Shown here one piece after another: positions 47,046 through 58,433 of a stretch of 64,000 nt of DNA. Numbering within the stretch: the first letter of the stretch is position 1; every line of letters begins with the position of its first letter. A program made the position numbers and the translations under genes. The notes under the pieces were generated by a model that saw only the letters and a program-made list of their open reading frames with translations, had not been told where the DNA came from and ran no database searches. Origin of the DNA: Aricia agestis. Taxonomy: Eukaryota; Arthropoda; Insecta; Lepidoptera; Lycaenidae. The stretch spans positions 11,922,001 through 11,986,000 of the forward strand of contig NC_056421.1 of NCBI RefSeq assembly GCF_905147365.1. Reading direction: 5' to 3'.

Positions 47046-47535
47046 TGTAAGGGGGCAAACGAGCAAAGGGGTCGCCTGATGGAAAGCAACTTCCGTTTCC
47101 CATGGACACTCGCAGTATCAGAAGAGCTGCAGGTGCGTTGCCGGCCTTTTGAGAGGGAATAGGGTAATAGGGGAGGGTAGGGATGGAAAGGGAAGGGAAT
47201 AGGGGAGAGTAAGGAAGGGAATAGGGAAGGGGCATAGTAAAAGAAGGGGAAGTAAGATATCTTCATATACAAAGGCACCGCGCGCGGCTTGTATTTGTGC
47301 GCCATGGTATCAATGTGTCGCCACGTACGGCACACAACAAAATAATATATGAAGATAACTTACTTCCCGTCCTTTTACTATGGTAGGGGATTGGGCCTCC
47401 GGTAAACTCACTCACTCGGCGAAACAGAGCGCAAGCGCCGTGTTTCGCCGAGTGAGTTCACGCCGGTTTTCTGTGAGAACGTGGTATTTCTGCGATCGAG
47501 CCGGCCCATTCGTGCCGAAGCATGGCTCTCCCACG
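47046..47535 (-). mobile_element. SINE S1 interrupted by a MITE
   Basis: 3' half 47046..47232 and 5' half 47383..47535 flank a 150-bp insertion in the polypyrimidine tract. The 3' end lacks the A tail. A local duplication of the gcgaaacacagcg segment is present at about 47418-47456. Confidence 0.8.
47233..47382. mobile_element. 150-bp MITE inserted into SINE S1
   Basis: catagtaaaagaaggggaag / cttcccgtccttttactatg, continuing with taagatatcttcatata / tatatgaagataactta: imperfect 37-bp ends. The loop is GC-rich (gcaccgcgcgcggc). TA borders possible. Confidence 0.85.
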
Positions 47536-48019
47536 TCTAATGTATGTAACAGCGGCGCGGTCGCGCTTTTATTCACATATACAACTTCGGATCGTTCGGA
47601 TGTACGAAAAATCGAGCCTTATACCCTACATTTTAACAGAGTTTGTTTATAATTAACAAGTTATTTATAAACTGTCTATGCAGAAAAGTATATTTATAAC
47701 CCTCAAATTAACCTCAATTTTCAATACCGCAATATTTGTGGAAAATTTTAAGTTTGTTCAAACCTATTTAGTTTACCTAACCTAATAAAAGTCTGTTCTG
47801 GAAATTACACGGTACAAAAGCGCAGGTTTATCAGGAATATATTTTTGTATGAAAAATATAAATTTTGCTCGCTGTGGCCGTAATGGATGTTTGTAGACGT
47901 CTACGTTATATTGTTTTGTACTAGCATATTATGCTTGTGGGTTCACCTACGTAAAGTCCACCCAGGAAAGTATGCCAGAGGAACTGTTATAGCTTTGTCC
48001 TTTTCGGCTTATTTAGTTT

Positions 48020-48143
48020 AAGGACCTGTTTCACCACTTTCTGATAAAGTGCCTATTCAAGACTTTTTTGACAGGTTCTCCATACTTGATCTGTCAAGTT
48101 AATTGGTGGATAGCCTTATCAGAAAGTGGTGAAACAGGCCCTA
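48020..48143. mobile_element. Palindromic MITE family P2
   Basis: aaggacctgtttcaccac / gtggtgaaacaggccct, with tgacagg...tctgtcaagtt inside. Confidence 0.8.
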
Positions 48144-48256
48144 AGTAATTTAAGTCCAAAGCTACTATCACAAATTTTATCAAAATCCAAATAATTTAGT
48201 AGTTTTTCGAGAAGTAAGAAACTTCACGCTTAAATTGATGTACCAACTGCATATTT

Positions 48257-48517
48257 CTATACAGAATGTAACAAAAGAAAGAGTAATGCCTTAGAGTGTG
48301 TACGTATTCCTTGCAGAGAGCTCACTGTGAAAGTAGCAGCACTGAAAGGCCAAATTTTTTTTTTTCACTTTTGTATGGGGTAACTTGCGACACTGGGGCT
48401 CTTGCCAATACAAAAGTGAAAAAATTGGTCTTTCAGCGCTGCTACTTTCACACTGAACTCTCTACAAGGAACACGTACACACCCTAAAGTATTATCACTT
48501 AGTTTTGTTACACCCTC
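48257..48517. mobile_element. Foldback MITE family P1
   Basis: tatacagaatgtaacaaaag ... tttcacttttgtatgggg / ccaatacaaaagtgaaa ... cttagttttgttacaccc. Lies between two P2 elements. Confidence 0.85.
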
Positions 48518-48670
48518 TTTTATTAAAAATTAATTAAAATTTGTTAGTTTAGCTATAACTCAAGAACGACTGAACTGATTTGTCAAATTTATAGTCTTGA
48601 AATATTTGTGGAAGTTCAGAAAAGTTAAGTAATACAAATTTACAAAGTCACTGAGCATCTAGTTATATTC

Positions 48671-48849
48671 AGGGCCTGTTTCACCACTTTCTGATAAAGT
48701 GCCGGATGGGCTATCCACGACTTATTTAACAGATAGATATTATGACATATAGATACAGTAAAGTACAGATTCTAAAGATTCTACTCTATCTGTCAAGTTA
48801 AGTGGTGGATCTATCCGGCACTTATCAGGAAGTGGTGAAACAGGCCCTA
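48671..48849. mobile_element. Palindromic MITE family P2, longer copy
   Basis: agggcctgtttcaccactttctgataaag / cttatcaggaagtggtgaaacaggccct. The loop (about 48735-48790) is AT-rich and differs from that at 16869. Confidence 0.85.
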
Positions 48850-49673
48850 AGATATCTTGAACTTACGGTTCCAGCGTTTTAACAAATATCGGAGCAATGT
48901 CTAGTTTAACTATTAATAATAATACAGTCAAACAGACTTGTACATCACTATAATCGGTTTCTCGCATGTCGTGTCAGATTAGTCGTCGCGTGAAAGGAAC
49001 CGACCGATAATTTTTTTAATCTTTAAAACCTTGGTAAGTACTTGTATTTTTATTCTAAGTTTTGTAGTTTGAATTAAAATAATTGATATAAATAAAGCAA
49101 TTTAAATGTTAAACCATGGTTAAACAGTAAACACCCATCGAGCAGAAAAAGAAGCAAGAGAAGGGTATTCCCCTACGTATTCTCATAACCATTTCTAATT
49201 TTGACATTTCAACTTCTTGACTAATAAACCTGGGCTAAAAAAACTCAACAAACATAAAAAACAAACTTCATTCAAATATCATAGAATTAAAATCCGTTAG
49301 GCGATCAAGATTTCCATCTTGAATTTGGTTTAATTTGCAAGGCAAAATTATGGACATCCCCAGCGCTGATTGTATTTGGGAATTTCATTTTGACTGTCCG
49401 TATCGTTCATGTACTGAATTTTTGTATAATATTAATCGTTAAGGCCAGGCATCCTCAAAGTTTATTCCGCTGACCCCTAGGGCTACGAACTATACATAAA
49501 TTGTTTTTAGAAATGTCATCAGATTCCAGCATGGAGACAATTTATTCAAAGACAAAAAAATATTTAATTATTTTTCTTTGGGGTCCGTCAAAAAGGTCAC
49601 TTCTTAAAGGGACAAAAATTGCAGGTTTTCAAACTTTTTGGGTGGGAAGGACCTAACCTTTACTAGGAAGAAA
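48850..49673. other. Mostly unassigned
   Basis: Around 49445-49665 two pieces resemble decayed hAT ends (caggcatcctcaaagttta, tgcaggttttcaaactttttggg) but in the same orientation, so not a clear element. No gene. Confidence 0.35.
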
Positions 49674-49935
49674 ACGGCTCAGTCCAGTGGTTTAGATCGG
49701 CCCTTGACTCGCAGATTGTGGGTTTGATTCACTTCGGAAACATGTTTTTTTCCAATATCATTTCGGACAATGCAGGCTGATCACCTTTTTGTGAACAGAA
49801 AAGAAGTCGGATGGGCATATAAAAAGTTGGTCTTACGCCTGATCTCTCACCAGTCGTGTCGGTCGTCCGTCCCACTGAGTTATGAGAGTAAAGGGAGTGA
49901 CCTATAAGAGCAACTACTTTCGTTCCTGGAAAGGA
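49674..49935 (+). mobile_element. SINE T1 copy
   Basis: ggctcagtccagtggttta (A-box region), gtgggtttgattcac (degraded B box), gacaatgcaggctgatcacc, gtcggatgggcat, cgtcccactgagttatgag. Body order equals 61018..61379. Confidence 0.75.
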
Positions 49936-50358
49936 GAAACTGAACCTTCATGCTTCCGACTTTGTTATTAACAATTTTATTTGGAGGATGATATTATTAT
50001 TTCGCGGGGTATTGCTAAAAATAATAATATCGATGCACAATTTTAAGGATAATAATATTAGGTCTTTACCTTTGTTTGAAAAGGTCTGTACTGCAATACG
50101 GCAATCTCATAGGTCTTGAAGACCTATTAGTATTATTCATACAATTCCACATAGATTGTATTATATCCGGAAACATCTTATGTATTTAGTGAACCCAAAA
50201 ATACGGTATGGGACGGATTATAATAATTGTTACCCTATGTAGTAACAATTATGACCCTAACAAAATAAATGGTGTGTGAAATATTTAATTGGTCGTGAGA
50301 GATTAATGTGTAAATCACAAACCACATGGAAGCCGTTATGTCAATGAACACCTGAAGG

Positions 50359-50945
50359 CATAAAATGCGACCCAAGCTAACCCGACGAAAAGTGAACTTG
50401 TTCTATGGTGGCTTTCCAATCTTTGCCGCGATCTTTATGATGTACTTTGTAGTGAAAAATGAAACGTGTAGCCTATATATATTTTTTTATGAAATAAGGG
50501 GGCAAACGAGCAAACGGCTCACCTGATAGAAAACAACTTCCGTCGCCCATGGACACACGCAACATCAGAACAGCTGCACGTGCGTTGCCGGCCTTTAAAG
50601 AGGGTTACAGGGTAATAGGATTACAGGGTAGAGGAGGTAAGGAAGGGAATAGGGAAGGGTAGGGAATTAGGCCTCCGGTAAACTAACTCACTGGGCGAAA
50701 CACAGCGCAAACGCTGTTTCACGCCGGTTTTCTGTGAGCCCGTGGTATTTCTCCGGTCGAGCCGGCCCATTCGTGCCGAAGCATGACTCTACCACATAAG
50801 TACCTATATGTACCTATATGTTATAAATATGCATTTTGTTTGAATTTCTTTCGGTCGCGGTCGCTTGCTGCGGATCGGAAAGTCACCTTTATGAAGACAT
50901 AAAATGCGACCCAAGCTAAACCAACGAAAAGTTAAATTGTTTTAT
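50359..50945. repeat. Direct repeats flanking SINE S1
   Basis: cataaaatgcgacccaagct + aacc(c/a)(g/a)acgaaaagt occurs at 50359 and again at 50898 in the same orientation, with the SINE at 50482..50797 between. Confidence 0.6.
50482..50797 (-). mobile_element. SINE S1, full length, diverged
   Basis: Complete but with more substitutions than most (ctctaccacat instead of ctcccacgt at the 5' end; duplicated ttacagggta), so probably an older copy. Confidence 0.8.
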
Positions 50946-51279
50946 GTCCTCGTTTATTAGGATCAAAAATACCATCGAAATACGATGGTATGGAAACGTA
51001 ACTTTCATACAAATCATGTAGCAATGACCACGAAACACTATAGCCTATGCGCTACGAGTAGCCTATTACGATAGCCAAGCCAGGTATTTGACATCAATCA
51101 GAATATTATTATGATTGTCATACTCAAAATTATAAACTCAAGCCTCCGATTGTGAAAGAAATGCTATCAATGGCAATGGAGGAAGTTTTCATTTTGGTCG
51201 AATGCAAATTATTATGGATGACATCGACAAGATGGCGTCATTGTCAAACAACTGATGCTCAATGATACTATAATAAACA

Positions 51280-51314
51280 TAGACATAATATATAGCATTA
51301 TATTATGTCTATGA
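51280..51314. repeat. AT-rich hairpin
   Basis: catagacataatata and tatattatgtctatg pair around a short loop. Confidence 0.7.
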
Positions 51315-51390
51315 TAATAAACGCTCAATGACACTTTACAATATGGCAACGTTTGTACATAATATCTTTGACACATCCTTATTTTTTTTA

Positions 51391-51724
51391 TTTTTTTTAT
51401 GAAATAAGGGGGCAAACGAGCAAACGGGTCACCTGATGGAAAGCAACTTCCGTCGCTCATGGACACTCGCAGCATCAGAAGAGCTGCAGGTGCGTTTCCG
51501 GCCTTCTAAGGGGTAATAGGGGAGGGTAGGGAAGGGAATAGGGGAGGGTATGGGAGGAAATAGGGGAGGGTAGGGAAAGGAAAAGGGTAGGGGATTGGGC
51601 CTCCGGTAAACTCACTTACTCGCGAAACACAGCGGAAGCGCTGTTTCACGCCGGTTTTCTGTGTGGACGTGGTATCTCTCCGGTCGAGTCGGCCCATTCG
51701 TGCCGAAGCATGGCTCTCCCACGT
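51391..51724 (-). mobile_element. SINE S1, full length with extended tract
   Basis: The ggggagggtagggaaggg block is present in three units; both ends intact. Confidence 0.85.
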
Positions 51725-51792
51725 CAAAAAACCTTGCAGATTATTATAAACCAAACACCAAAATATTTTACAAAAAAGTGTGCAAGTATTAT

Positions 51793-52168
51793 CCATACTA
51801 ATACGAGTATTATAAAAATGCGAAAGTCTGTCTGTCTGTCTGCTTGACTGTTACCTGTTCACGCCCAAATCGCTGAACCGATTTTACTGAAAGGCATGAA
51901 GATACCATCGAGGAAATTGATTCCTAGGCAGTTGACGGACCAATGTCATTTGGTCGGCTTATGTCAATTCAATATTAGCTGTGATCGATCGGATGGGTTT
52001 GACGTAATGCGACCAAATTACTTACGTCCGCCATCTGCCTAGGAATCAACTTCTCTGATAGTACTTTGAGTCCCGGGAAAGGACATAGGATACTTTTCAT
52101 CTCGGAAAAATGTACGGTTCCCCGCGATAAACGAATTTTGGTGCAACGGTGTTGCGGGTGTCATCTTG
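51793..52168 (+). mobile_element. R1 repeat split by a MITE
   Basis: tactaatacgagtattataa ... cgctgaaccgattttactg ... ggcatgaagatac, then the insert, then tactttgagtcccgggaaagg ... gttgcgggtgtcatct. Other R1 copies read gagatactttgag at this spot. Confidence 0.85.
51906..52061. mobile_element. MITE inserted in R1 (borders fixed by the host)
   Basis: catcgaggaaattgattcct / ggaatcaacttctctgata. ta(c) is repeated at both junctions. Second copy at 14736..14861; the middle here has an extra ggcttatgtcaattcaat segment. Confidence 0.8.
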
Positions 52169-52508
52169 TTGAGTATACAATTTAATATTCTAATTTCTAT
52201 TGAATATTGGAATACCTTTAATATTGAAAAGAAAGTTTCGTGTATAATATTTCATAATAAGAACGTCTTAGATTTAATTAGCGCCGTTCCACTGAAAGCG
52301 AACAATTAAAATATCAAATTACTCGGGACAGTGGCTTCCAAACTGCCGCGAATGACGCTGAGGTCTTTAGGTCTTAGCATAAAAGCTTGGAAATTGCTGG
52401 TAAGTATATAAAATAAAGTATATTTACAAAATGAATGTGCATTTTGTTCGAGTAGTTTCAAAGCTTAACTTTTTATTTAGTGTCACTCAATTCTGGTAAA
52501 TACTTAGG
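52169..52508. other. No recognised feature
   Basis: AT-rich, non-coding. Confidence 0.35.
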
Positions 52509-52867
52509 TTGGGTTGCACCAAATAACTTTAACTATAACTGTAACTTTAACTTTAACAATAACTACAATGCAAAATGTCAAATCTTTGGTTAAAGTAAAA
52601 AATGGACGCCATATTTAACCATAACCTTGAGCTCGACAAGGCTTTAGATGCACGTGGCGAAAAAAGTAACTAACGCTGTCATCATACAAAAACGCAAATT
52701 TTGACAGTTCTCCTTTACCAGCAGCGCTCCCGCCCACGTTTCTTTTCAAGCCTTGTCGGACCAGCTGTCAACTGTCAAATTCTGTGGTCAAAGTTAAGGT
52801 TAAAGTTAAAGTTAGCCTTAACTATAACCATAACTTTAACTTTAACCACGCCTCTGATGCAACCCAC
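52509..52867. mobile_element. Nonautonomous element with 'gggttgcaccaaataac' ends
   Basis: ttgggttgcacc + aactttaactataac at the left; gttatggttaaagt-type inverse and gatgcaacccactc at the right. Also aacaaggcttta / caagccttgtcgg inside. About 359 bp. Confidence 0.75.
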
Positions 52868-53035
52868 TCTTAGTTTTTAGAAACAATAAAGTAAGTGTGA
52901 TTAAAATATTAAGATTTTGATAGTTTCAAATCAAACTAACGTCAGGCGCTTTCTCGAAAGAACGTAAATTTTGTGGAAGAAATACTTAAATCAGTTTAGG
53001 ATATCGAGACAATTCGATTTTAAATCGATGCCAGT

Positions 53036-53344
53036 AAGGGCCTTATCATACTGGCGATTAGCGAGCGATTTGAAAGCGACGCGACTGCGCAGCGCACACG
53101 CCGCGATGACGCCGCGATTGCGCGGCGTGCACGCAGCTTGCCTTCGGCGTTTTGGACACTCAGCAGCAAAATGGATTCTGACGTCACTTCCTAGACGAGT
53201 CTACTATATATTATAATAACAATCTGTGTAGACGAGTGTACAAAATGGCGTCCACGCCACGCCGCGACGACGCTGTGTGTGTGTGTGCGCTGCGCAGTCA
53301 CGTCGCTTTTAAATCGCTCGCTAATCGCCAGTGTGATAAGGCAC
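53036..53344. mobile_element. MITE with 'ggccttatcacactggcgattag' ends (family P3)
   Basis: gccttatcatactggcgatt / aatcgccagtgtgataaggc, with gcgagcgatttgaaagcgac pairing on the other side. The GC-rich inner part (ccgcgatgacgccgcg) and the loop tctactatatattata are non-coding. The ORF 52971..53216 is accidental. Confidence 0.85.
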
Positions 53345-54544
53345 TAACATTCAATAATTGAGTTAAATATTGAGTTGGAGTTTTGACAAGATGATGTTTT
53401 GGTCCCTGTTTTCCTGTTTACATCCAAGCCAAACTTAATCAAAAGTGAACTAGTAGTTTCGAAGTTTATTTGTTTGTTTGTTTACAAATCGTTCTTATTA
53501 TAAAATTAACATAGAATCTACGTAGGTAAACATGAGAGAAGGAGTATGTAAAGATATAACATCTGAATAAAATATAGATGGCAAAAATCTAAAGGTTGAA
53601 GTTGAATACGGATAAGCCGCTAAAATTGTGCATAACTTTTGGATATGGCGACATTTGACATTTGCGTGAAACCGCGGGGCCTTGATCTGTAAAAGTTTGG
53701 GAAACTCTGATTTATGTTTGCCTTAGCATTTATTTATTTGATTTATGCTAGATTACTTGTCAGCCTAGTTTTAGTCCAATGAGTAAGGTCGACATATTGA
53801 CTAATGGCTGATTTTTTTGTAAAATAAAATACGACAACGAAATTAATATGTCCGTCGAAAAACTTATTAGTGGCTGCCTTTGTTTCTAATATTATATTCT
53901 GGTAATTTAGACAAATGATCTTTGTTCCATGGCTTTCGTTTTGTTTTGATTTATGAAGTTAATTGACTTAAAATATGCTTTGTTTTCCAGACAATGTCAC
54001 GTGTACCAACATACTTTGTCTATATTTCAAATTTAAATCTAAAAGTTTTTTTTTAGTATTTCATTAGTATCGGTTAGAATTAGAACATAATAATATAATA
54101 TTATACATGACAAATCAAGGCAAGAAACGTGGCCAGAAAGATTCTTCTGCCGAAATTGAATGGCAGCTGGCATGATATTCGGTCAAAAATAAAAATAATA
54201 CCTAACAAACAAATGACGTTAATAAATTAAAAAAGTTTAAAAACATACAAACACTATATAAATGTTACACCAGAATATGCGAAATATCAAAAAGATAATT
54301 AAATAGTTTACAAATTCAAATAATTTAGCGCTCAAAAGAGAACTGTTTATTAAAATTAAGTAAATTATTCCTCCCGTAGGAGTTCTCAGAGATATTTATT
54401 GTTGAGACGAATGCTTAGTTTAAATGTGCTGGAGTAGCAGTTTTGTGGAATGACATCAAATTTAAAACAATTATGGCTTTGACCATTGCAAACATTTATA
54501 CACGTAAACATATTAATTACTATAATATACATATTAGTTATTAA
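53345..54544. other. No recognised feature
   Basis: 1.2 kb of AT-rich non-coding sequence. No repeat family member or domain seen. Confidence 0.35.
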
Positions 54545-54712
54545 ACTAGATGATGCTCGCAACTAGGTTGCGCCAAAACTCGTTTATCGCGCGGGAACCG
54601 TACATTTTCCGGGACAAAGAGTATCCTATGTCCTTTCCCGGGACTCAAAGTATCTCCATAACAAATTTCAGCAAAATCGGTTCAGTGGTTTAGGCCTGAA
54701 GAGGTAACATTA
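54545..54712 (-). mobile_element. R1 repeat, 5' part missing
   Basis: actagatgatgctcgcaact ... tcctttcccgggactcaaag ... ggttcagtggtttaggcctg, ending before the tctg block. Confidence 0.8.
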
Positions 54713-54792
54713 CACCTGGATAGCCAGAGGAAATAAATATACCTAATATAAAATCCGCACTTAAATAAAATAGTTATTTAAGTGCGGACTAT

Positions 54793-54965
54793 CGTAGACG
54801 ACCTCTGTGACTCAGTGGTTGAGCCTGTGGTCAGCGCTGAAGCCAAGGGTAGCGGGTTCCAATCCCGCCGACGCGACGGAACAAGAAGTTTCCTATGTTC
54901 CTAGGTCATGCTTGTGTAATATATATGTGTAATGTGTATCATTATAATATAATAAAAGTCTAAAA
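54793..54965 (+). mobile_element. tRNA-derived SINE (family T3)
   Basis: cctctgtgactcagtggttgag (A box) and gcgggttccaatcccgcc (B box), then cggaacaagaagtttcc and an AT-rich tail. The head differs from T1 and T2, so a separate family. Confidence 0.65.
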
Positions 54966-54995
54966 TTATATATTTCCGTTGTCTGGTACCCATAA

Positions 54996-55110
54996 GTGCC
55001 TTATCACACTCTGTCTGGCGATTAGCGAGCGATTTGAAAGTGACGCGACTGCGCAGCGCAATCGCGTCGCTTTCAAATCGCTCGCTAATCGCCAGTGTGA
55101 TAAGGCCCTA
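54996..55110. mobile_element. MITE family P3, almost pure hairpin
   Basis: gtgccttatcacact + ggcgattagcgagcgatttg / caaatcgctcgctaatcgcc + agtgtgataaggc. The loop is only about 20 nt (gactgcgcagcgca). A ctctgt insertion interrupts the left arm. Confidence 0.85.
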
Positions 55111-55637
55111 ACATAAGTCTTTCAGGCACATACCATTATTATAGATATTTTGTTAATTCATTAAAACATTTTAGGTAGCTTACATAAAGAGGATTTAAAA
55201 TCTAGTCCCATTTATCGTAACACGCGTGAAAACAAAGTCATTATGATAATACACATCGTACTTTAATAATTAACAACACTTAATTTATCACATGATAAAT
55301 AACCGTTTTTAATTAGCGTTATTAGTTTTTTAGTTTATTAGTCAAAAAGCTCGGAGCAATGACCTCGACAGCTGAGGGTTAACTCTCATTAATATTAATT
55401 TAGGGTTAATTAATTGCTTTATATCAGGCACTTTGAAATTCTTGCAGATGTCAGTTTATTTTTAAAGGGACGTGTTTAAATTGTAAAAATCTTGTAATTT
55501 TTTTAAAGATTGGCATACGCTTGAGACTGGATGCCGAACCGCGCGTTTTGGCGGCTACACCGCGAGATAACAATCAAGTTAGTAGATTATTTCTTTCTTT
55601 CAATTTCTTTATTAAATACACATAATAATATACATAC

Positions 55638-55700
55638 AATGGGATAAGACGACGTGCACGCCTAGTTTATAACTAGGCGTGCACGTCGTCTTATCCCATT
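55638..55700. repeat. Perfect hairpin: 30-bp arms, 3-nt loop
   Basis: aatgggataagacgacgtgc...ctagtt (55638..55667), loop tat, exact inverse 55671..55700. It follows an 'aatttctttattaaatacac' LINE-tail-like stretch. Confidence 0.9.
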
Positions 55701-55956
55701 CTAATTAAAATGACAGCGAGGACCGTGTCGCTATTTAAATAAATCGTTATAATATACTTAGTATTGCTTGTGATCGCGGTGTAACGGCCAAAAGGCACAT
55801 TCACTCGGTCGCTTAAAAATCCAATATTTGAAATATTCCGTAAAATAATACCTTAAAATGTAACTATAATCCTAATAACGAAACGGGAGTTTTTAACTCC
55901 ACTCATGGTTTGTCATGGTACGGAAAATACGTGTTACACAACTTAGTGGTTACTTT

Positions 55957-56162
55957 AGGGTGAAGCCAAACGAGCGTAATTTGTGAGTTGTGAGTCGCAG
56001 AATTTCGGCTGGCAGAAATTCTGCTGCACTTAGTTTCATACAATAGTCCTGTTTGATTCACACGAGCGTAATTTTATGAATCATGATTTGTATGAAAAGA
56101 TATTTACGCGACCGAAATTCTGCGACTCACTACTCACAAATAACGCTCGTTTGGCTTCACCC
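55957..56162. mobile_element. MITE with 'agggtgaagccaaacgagcg' ends
   Basis: agggtgaagccaaacgagcg / cgctcgtttggcttcaccct, then gtgagtcgcagaatttcgg / ccgaaattctgcgactcac. The loop repeats gattcacacgagcgtaatttt. Confidence 0.85.
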
Positions 56163-56374
56163 TCAGCGTCTGTATGTGTCCCTTATATGATTAGAGCGCT
56201 GGACTAGCAATTTTTTTTGCTATTTATATAAGCAAGCTTTCCCGCGTTATGAATTTTTCCATATAAAGGTGGAAAAAGAAGTTACTGTTTCAGCGCTGCT
56301 ACTTTCACCGCAAACTCTATATAATCCATAGACACCCTTAAGTATTATCACTTAGTTTTGTTACACCCTGTATA
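56163..56374. mobile_element. P1 foldback MITE, left end lost
   Basis: ctgtatgtgtcccttatatg ... cagcgctgctactttcacc ... attatcacttagttttgttacaccctg. It abuts the preceding MITE directly. Confidence 0.75.
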
Positions 56375-56403
56375 GACATCTCAACTTATTATTGAAATCG
56401 TTG

Positions 56404-56470
56404 TATGATGATGATACTGATGATATTATTATGATGGTGATGATAATGGTGATGATGATGATGATGATGA
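56404..56470. repeat. (atg/gat)n microsatellite
   Basis: tgatgatgata...gatgatgatgatgatgatga, imperfect. Confidence 0.85.
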
Positions 56471-56747
56471 AAGAATCCAATCCAAGCTCTCAATATCCAG
56501 CTCATTACAACTCTCAACTCCAATATAGGAGCCGCTTTAAACGCCATTTTCATATTTCGCGGACTGCGCTACGTTAGTTTTTATTGAAATTGTCTCCATT
56601 AGCCGATGTGGGATTTCGTCCGTAAGTTTATGTCCTTGGTAATGAAACTTCGGATTATATAAAATTTTAAATTGGAAATGTCTTAAGTAGTTTGAAAACG
56701 GGGGATTTTTTTTGGATGGACTTGAAGCTGAAAGAAGTGTAATAAAT

Positions 56748-57485
56748 TGGTCCCCAATCTTTTTTTCATGCGGGCCACAAACATGTTTTGGTCTTGGTGT
56801 CGCGGGCCGCAATAAAAATTTTTTAGGCTTAAAAAAAAGACGGGTTGCACTCCGGGAGTGCCGGCAGAAGTGAAAACTTGATTGTTAATAATTTTTTTTT
56901 TAACTCATTTTTTAAGAAAATCGATTTTTTTAATTAATCGAAACCCTTACAATCGATTAAATTTTTAACCCATTTTTCAATCGATTTGTTTTAATTAATC
57001 GAAACCCTTACAAATTTTTTAACCCATTTTTATGAAAATCGATTTTTTAATTCATCGAAATCCCTTACAATCGATTAAATTTTTAACCCATTTTTTATGA
57101 AAATCGATTTTTAAAAAATCGTTTTTTTTTAATTAATCGAAACCCTTACAATCGATTAAAAATATCGACAATCGAAAAAAAACAATCGATTGTTCGATTA
57201 ATCGATTTCGATGTTACAACACTACTCTCCAACCGTCTTACAGGTTTTCGATCAGCACGAGAATCTGACGCGAGTTTCACAGTTTTTACCCATCCCACAA
57301 AAGTGCTCAACGCCGCTAAAGAAGTGTTCACTTCAATAACATTCTTCAAAATTAACAATATTAAAATGGAAAAAATTTAACGACTATCACGTTGACTTTT
57401 CGTTATTTTGCCGGTGGGCGTGAATTTCAAAATTGTTTAATATAACGCGGGCCACAAAAAAAGTCCCGGCGGGCTTGGGGATAGC
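56748..57485. mobile_element. Possible decayed hAT-like element holding a tandem array
   Basis: Left ggtccccaatctttttttc + atgcgggccacaaac; right aacgcgggccacaaaaaaag + gcttggggata, roughly inverted. Weak ends, no duplication found. The interior carries the tandem repeats at 56900. Confidence 0.35.
56900..57175. repeat. Tandem repeat, about four units of 55-80 bp
   Basis: Each unit: aacccattttt(tatgaaa)atcgattttt, aattaatcgaaacccttac, aatcgattaaattttt. Rich in atcgat (Cla-type) motifs. Confidence 0.8.
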
Positions 57486-57540
57486 GGCATTAGACAGTAA
57501 ACAAAAAGTTTTGTTTTTGAGATTTTTAAGTGCCTACCTA

Positions 57541-58072
57541 CTACTTTAATTGATTACGAGCAAAAAGGCCAAACAATTACATGGGAGCTCCTCTTAAATA
57601 TTTATTTTATTTTGTTTTTAGTAATTGTTGTTATATCGGCAACAGATATTTTTTTTTATGAAATAAGGGGGCAAACTAGCAAACGGGTCACCTGATGGAA
57701 AGCAACTTCCGTCGCCCATGGACACTCGCAGAATCAGAAGTGCTGCAGGTGCGTTGCCGGCCTTTTAAGAGGGAATAGGATAATAGGGGAGGGTAGGGAT
57801 GGGAAGGGAAGGGAACAGGGGAGGGTAAGGAAGGGAATAGGGTAGGGGATTGGGCCTCCGGTAAACTCACTCATTCAACAGCGCTTGCGCTGTTTCATGC
57901 CGGTTTTCTGTGAGAACGTGTATCTGAGTACGGAAATGCACAATCTGTAAAAATTTCAGAAGCCTATAATAGCGGTTCCTGATATACAGCCTGAAGACAG
58001 ATAGACAGAAGGACGGACAGACATCGGAGTCTTAGTATTAGGGTCCCGTTTTAACCTTGGGTACGAAACCCT
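57541..58072 (-). mobile_element. R2 repeat split by SINE S1
   Basis: gattacgagcaaaaaggcc ... gttatatcggcaacag before the SINE; aaatgcacaatctgtaaaaatttcag ... acggacagacatcggagtc ... gggtacgaaaccct after it. The distal gactcgcacttggcc end is missing. Confidence 0.8.
57649..57920 (-). mobile_element. SINE S1, 5'-truncated, inside R2
   Basis: A tail at 57649, tract and tgatgctgcgagtg-type region present, ending at acgttctcacagaaaaccgg (57920). The first about 60 bp of the 5' end are absent. Confidence 0.85.
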
Positions 58073-58433
58073 AAAATGGAAAACAAAAACAGAACTTAGC
58101 CCTATTTTAGCCTCCTTAAAAAATAACAACATAAATCTATTAAAAATTCAGCACTCTATTATGTCAAAAGCGAATAAATAAGGCTATTTATATTGTGGCC
58201 TTCTAAATAGACATCATTAATTATGACTGGCAGAGAGCTATTAGATTTTTATTAAATATAGACTTGGTCGTTAATAATACTATAGGGACTGACAAGCGAC
58301 ATAGCGTTTTGTAGACGCGATTGAAAATACCTAACAATTAAGCTAATTGTAGGTAGCTTAATTAATATATAGGTATCAAAAAATACGTGTGGCACTCGAT
58401 TTATAAGAGGTTTATTTTTTTATATCTAATTAT

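Noticed and set aside
47027..47335. Pro/Ser-rich ORFs such as 102 codons on the minus strand
   Set aside because: Translations of the SINE S1 pyrimidine tract; the same peptides recur at every S1 copy.
49445..49665. hAT element with caggcatcctcaaag ends
   Set aside because: The two end-like motifs are in the same orientation and no 8-bp duplication was found.
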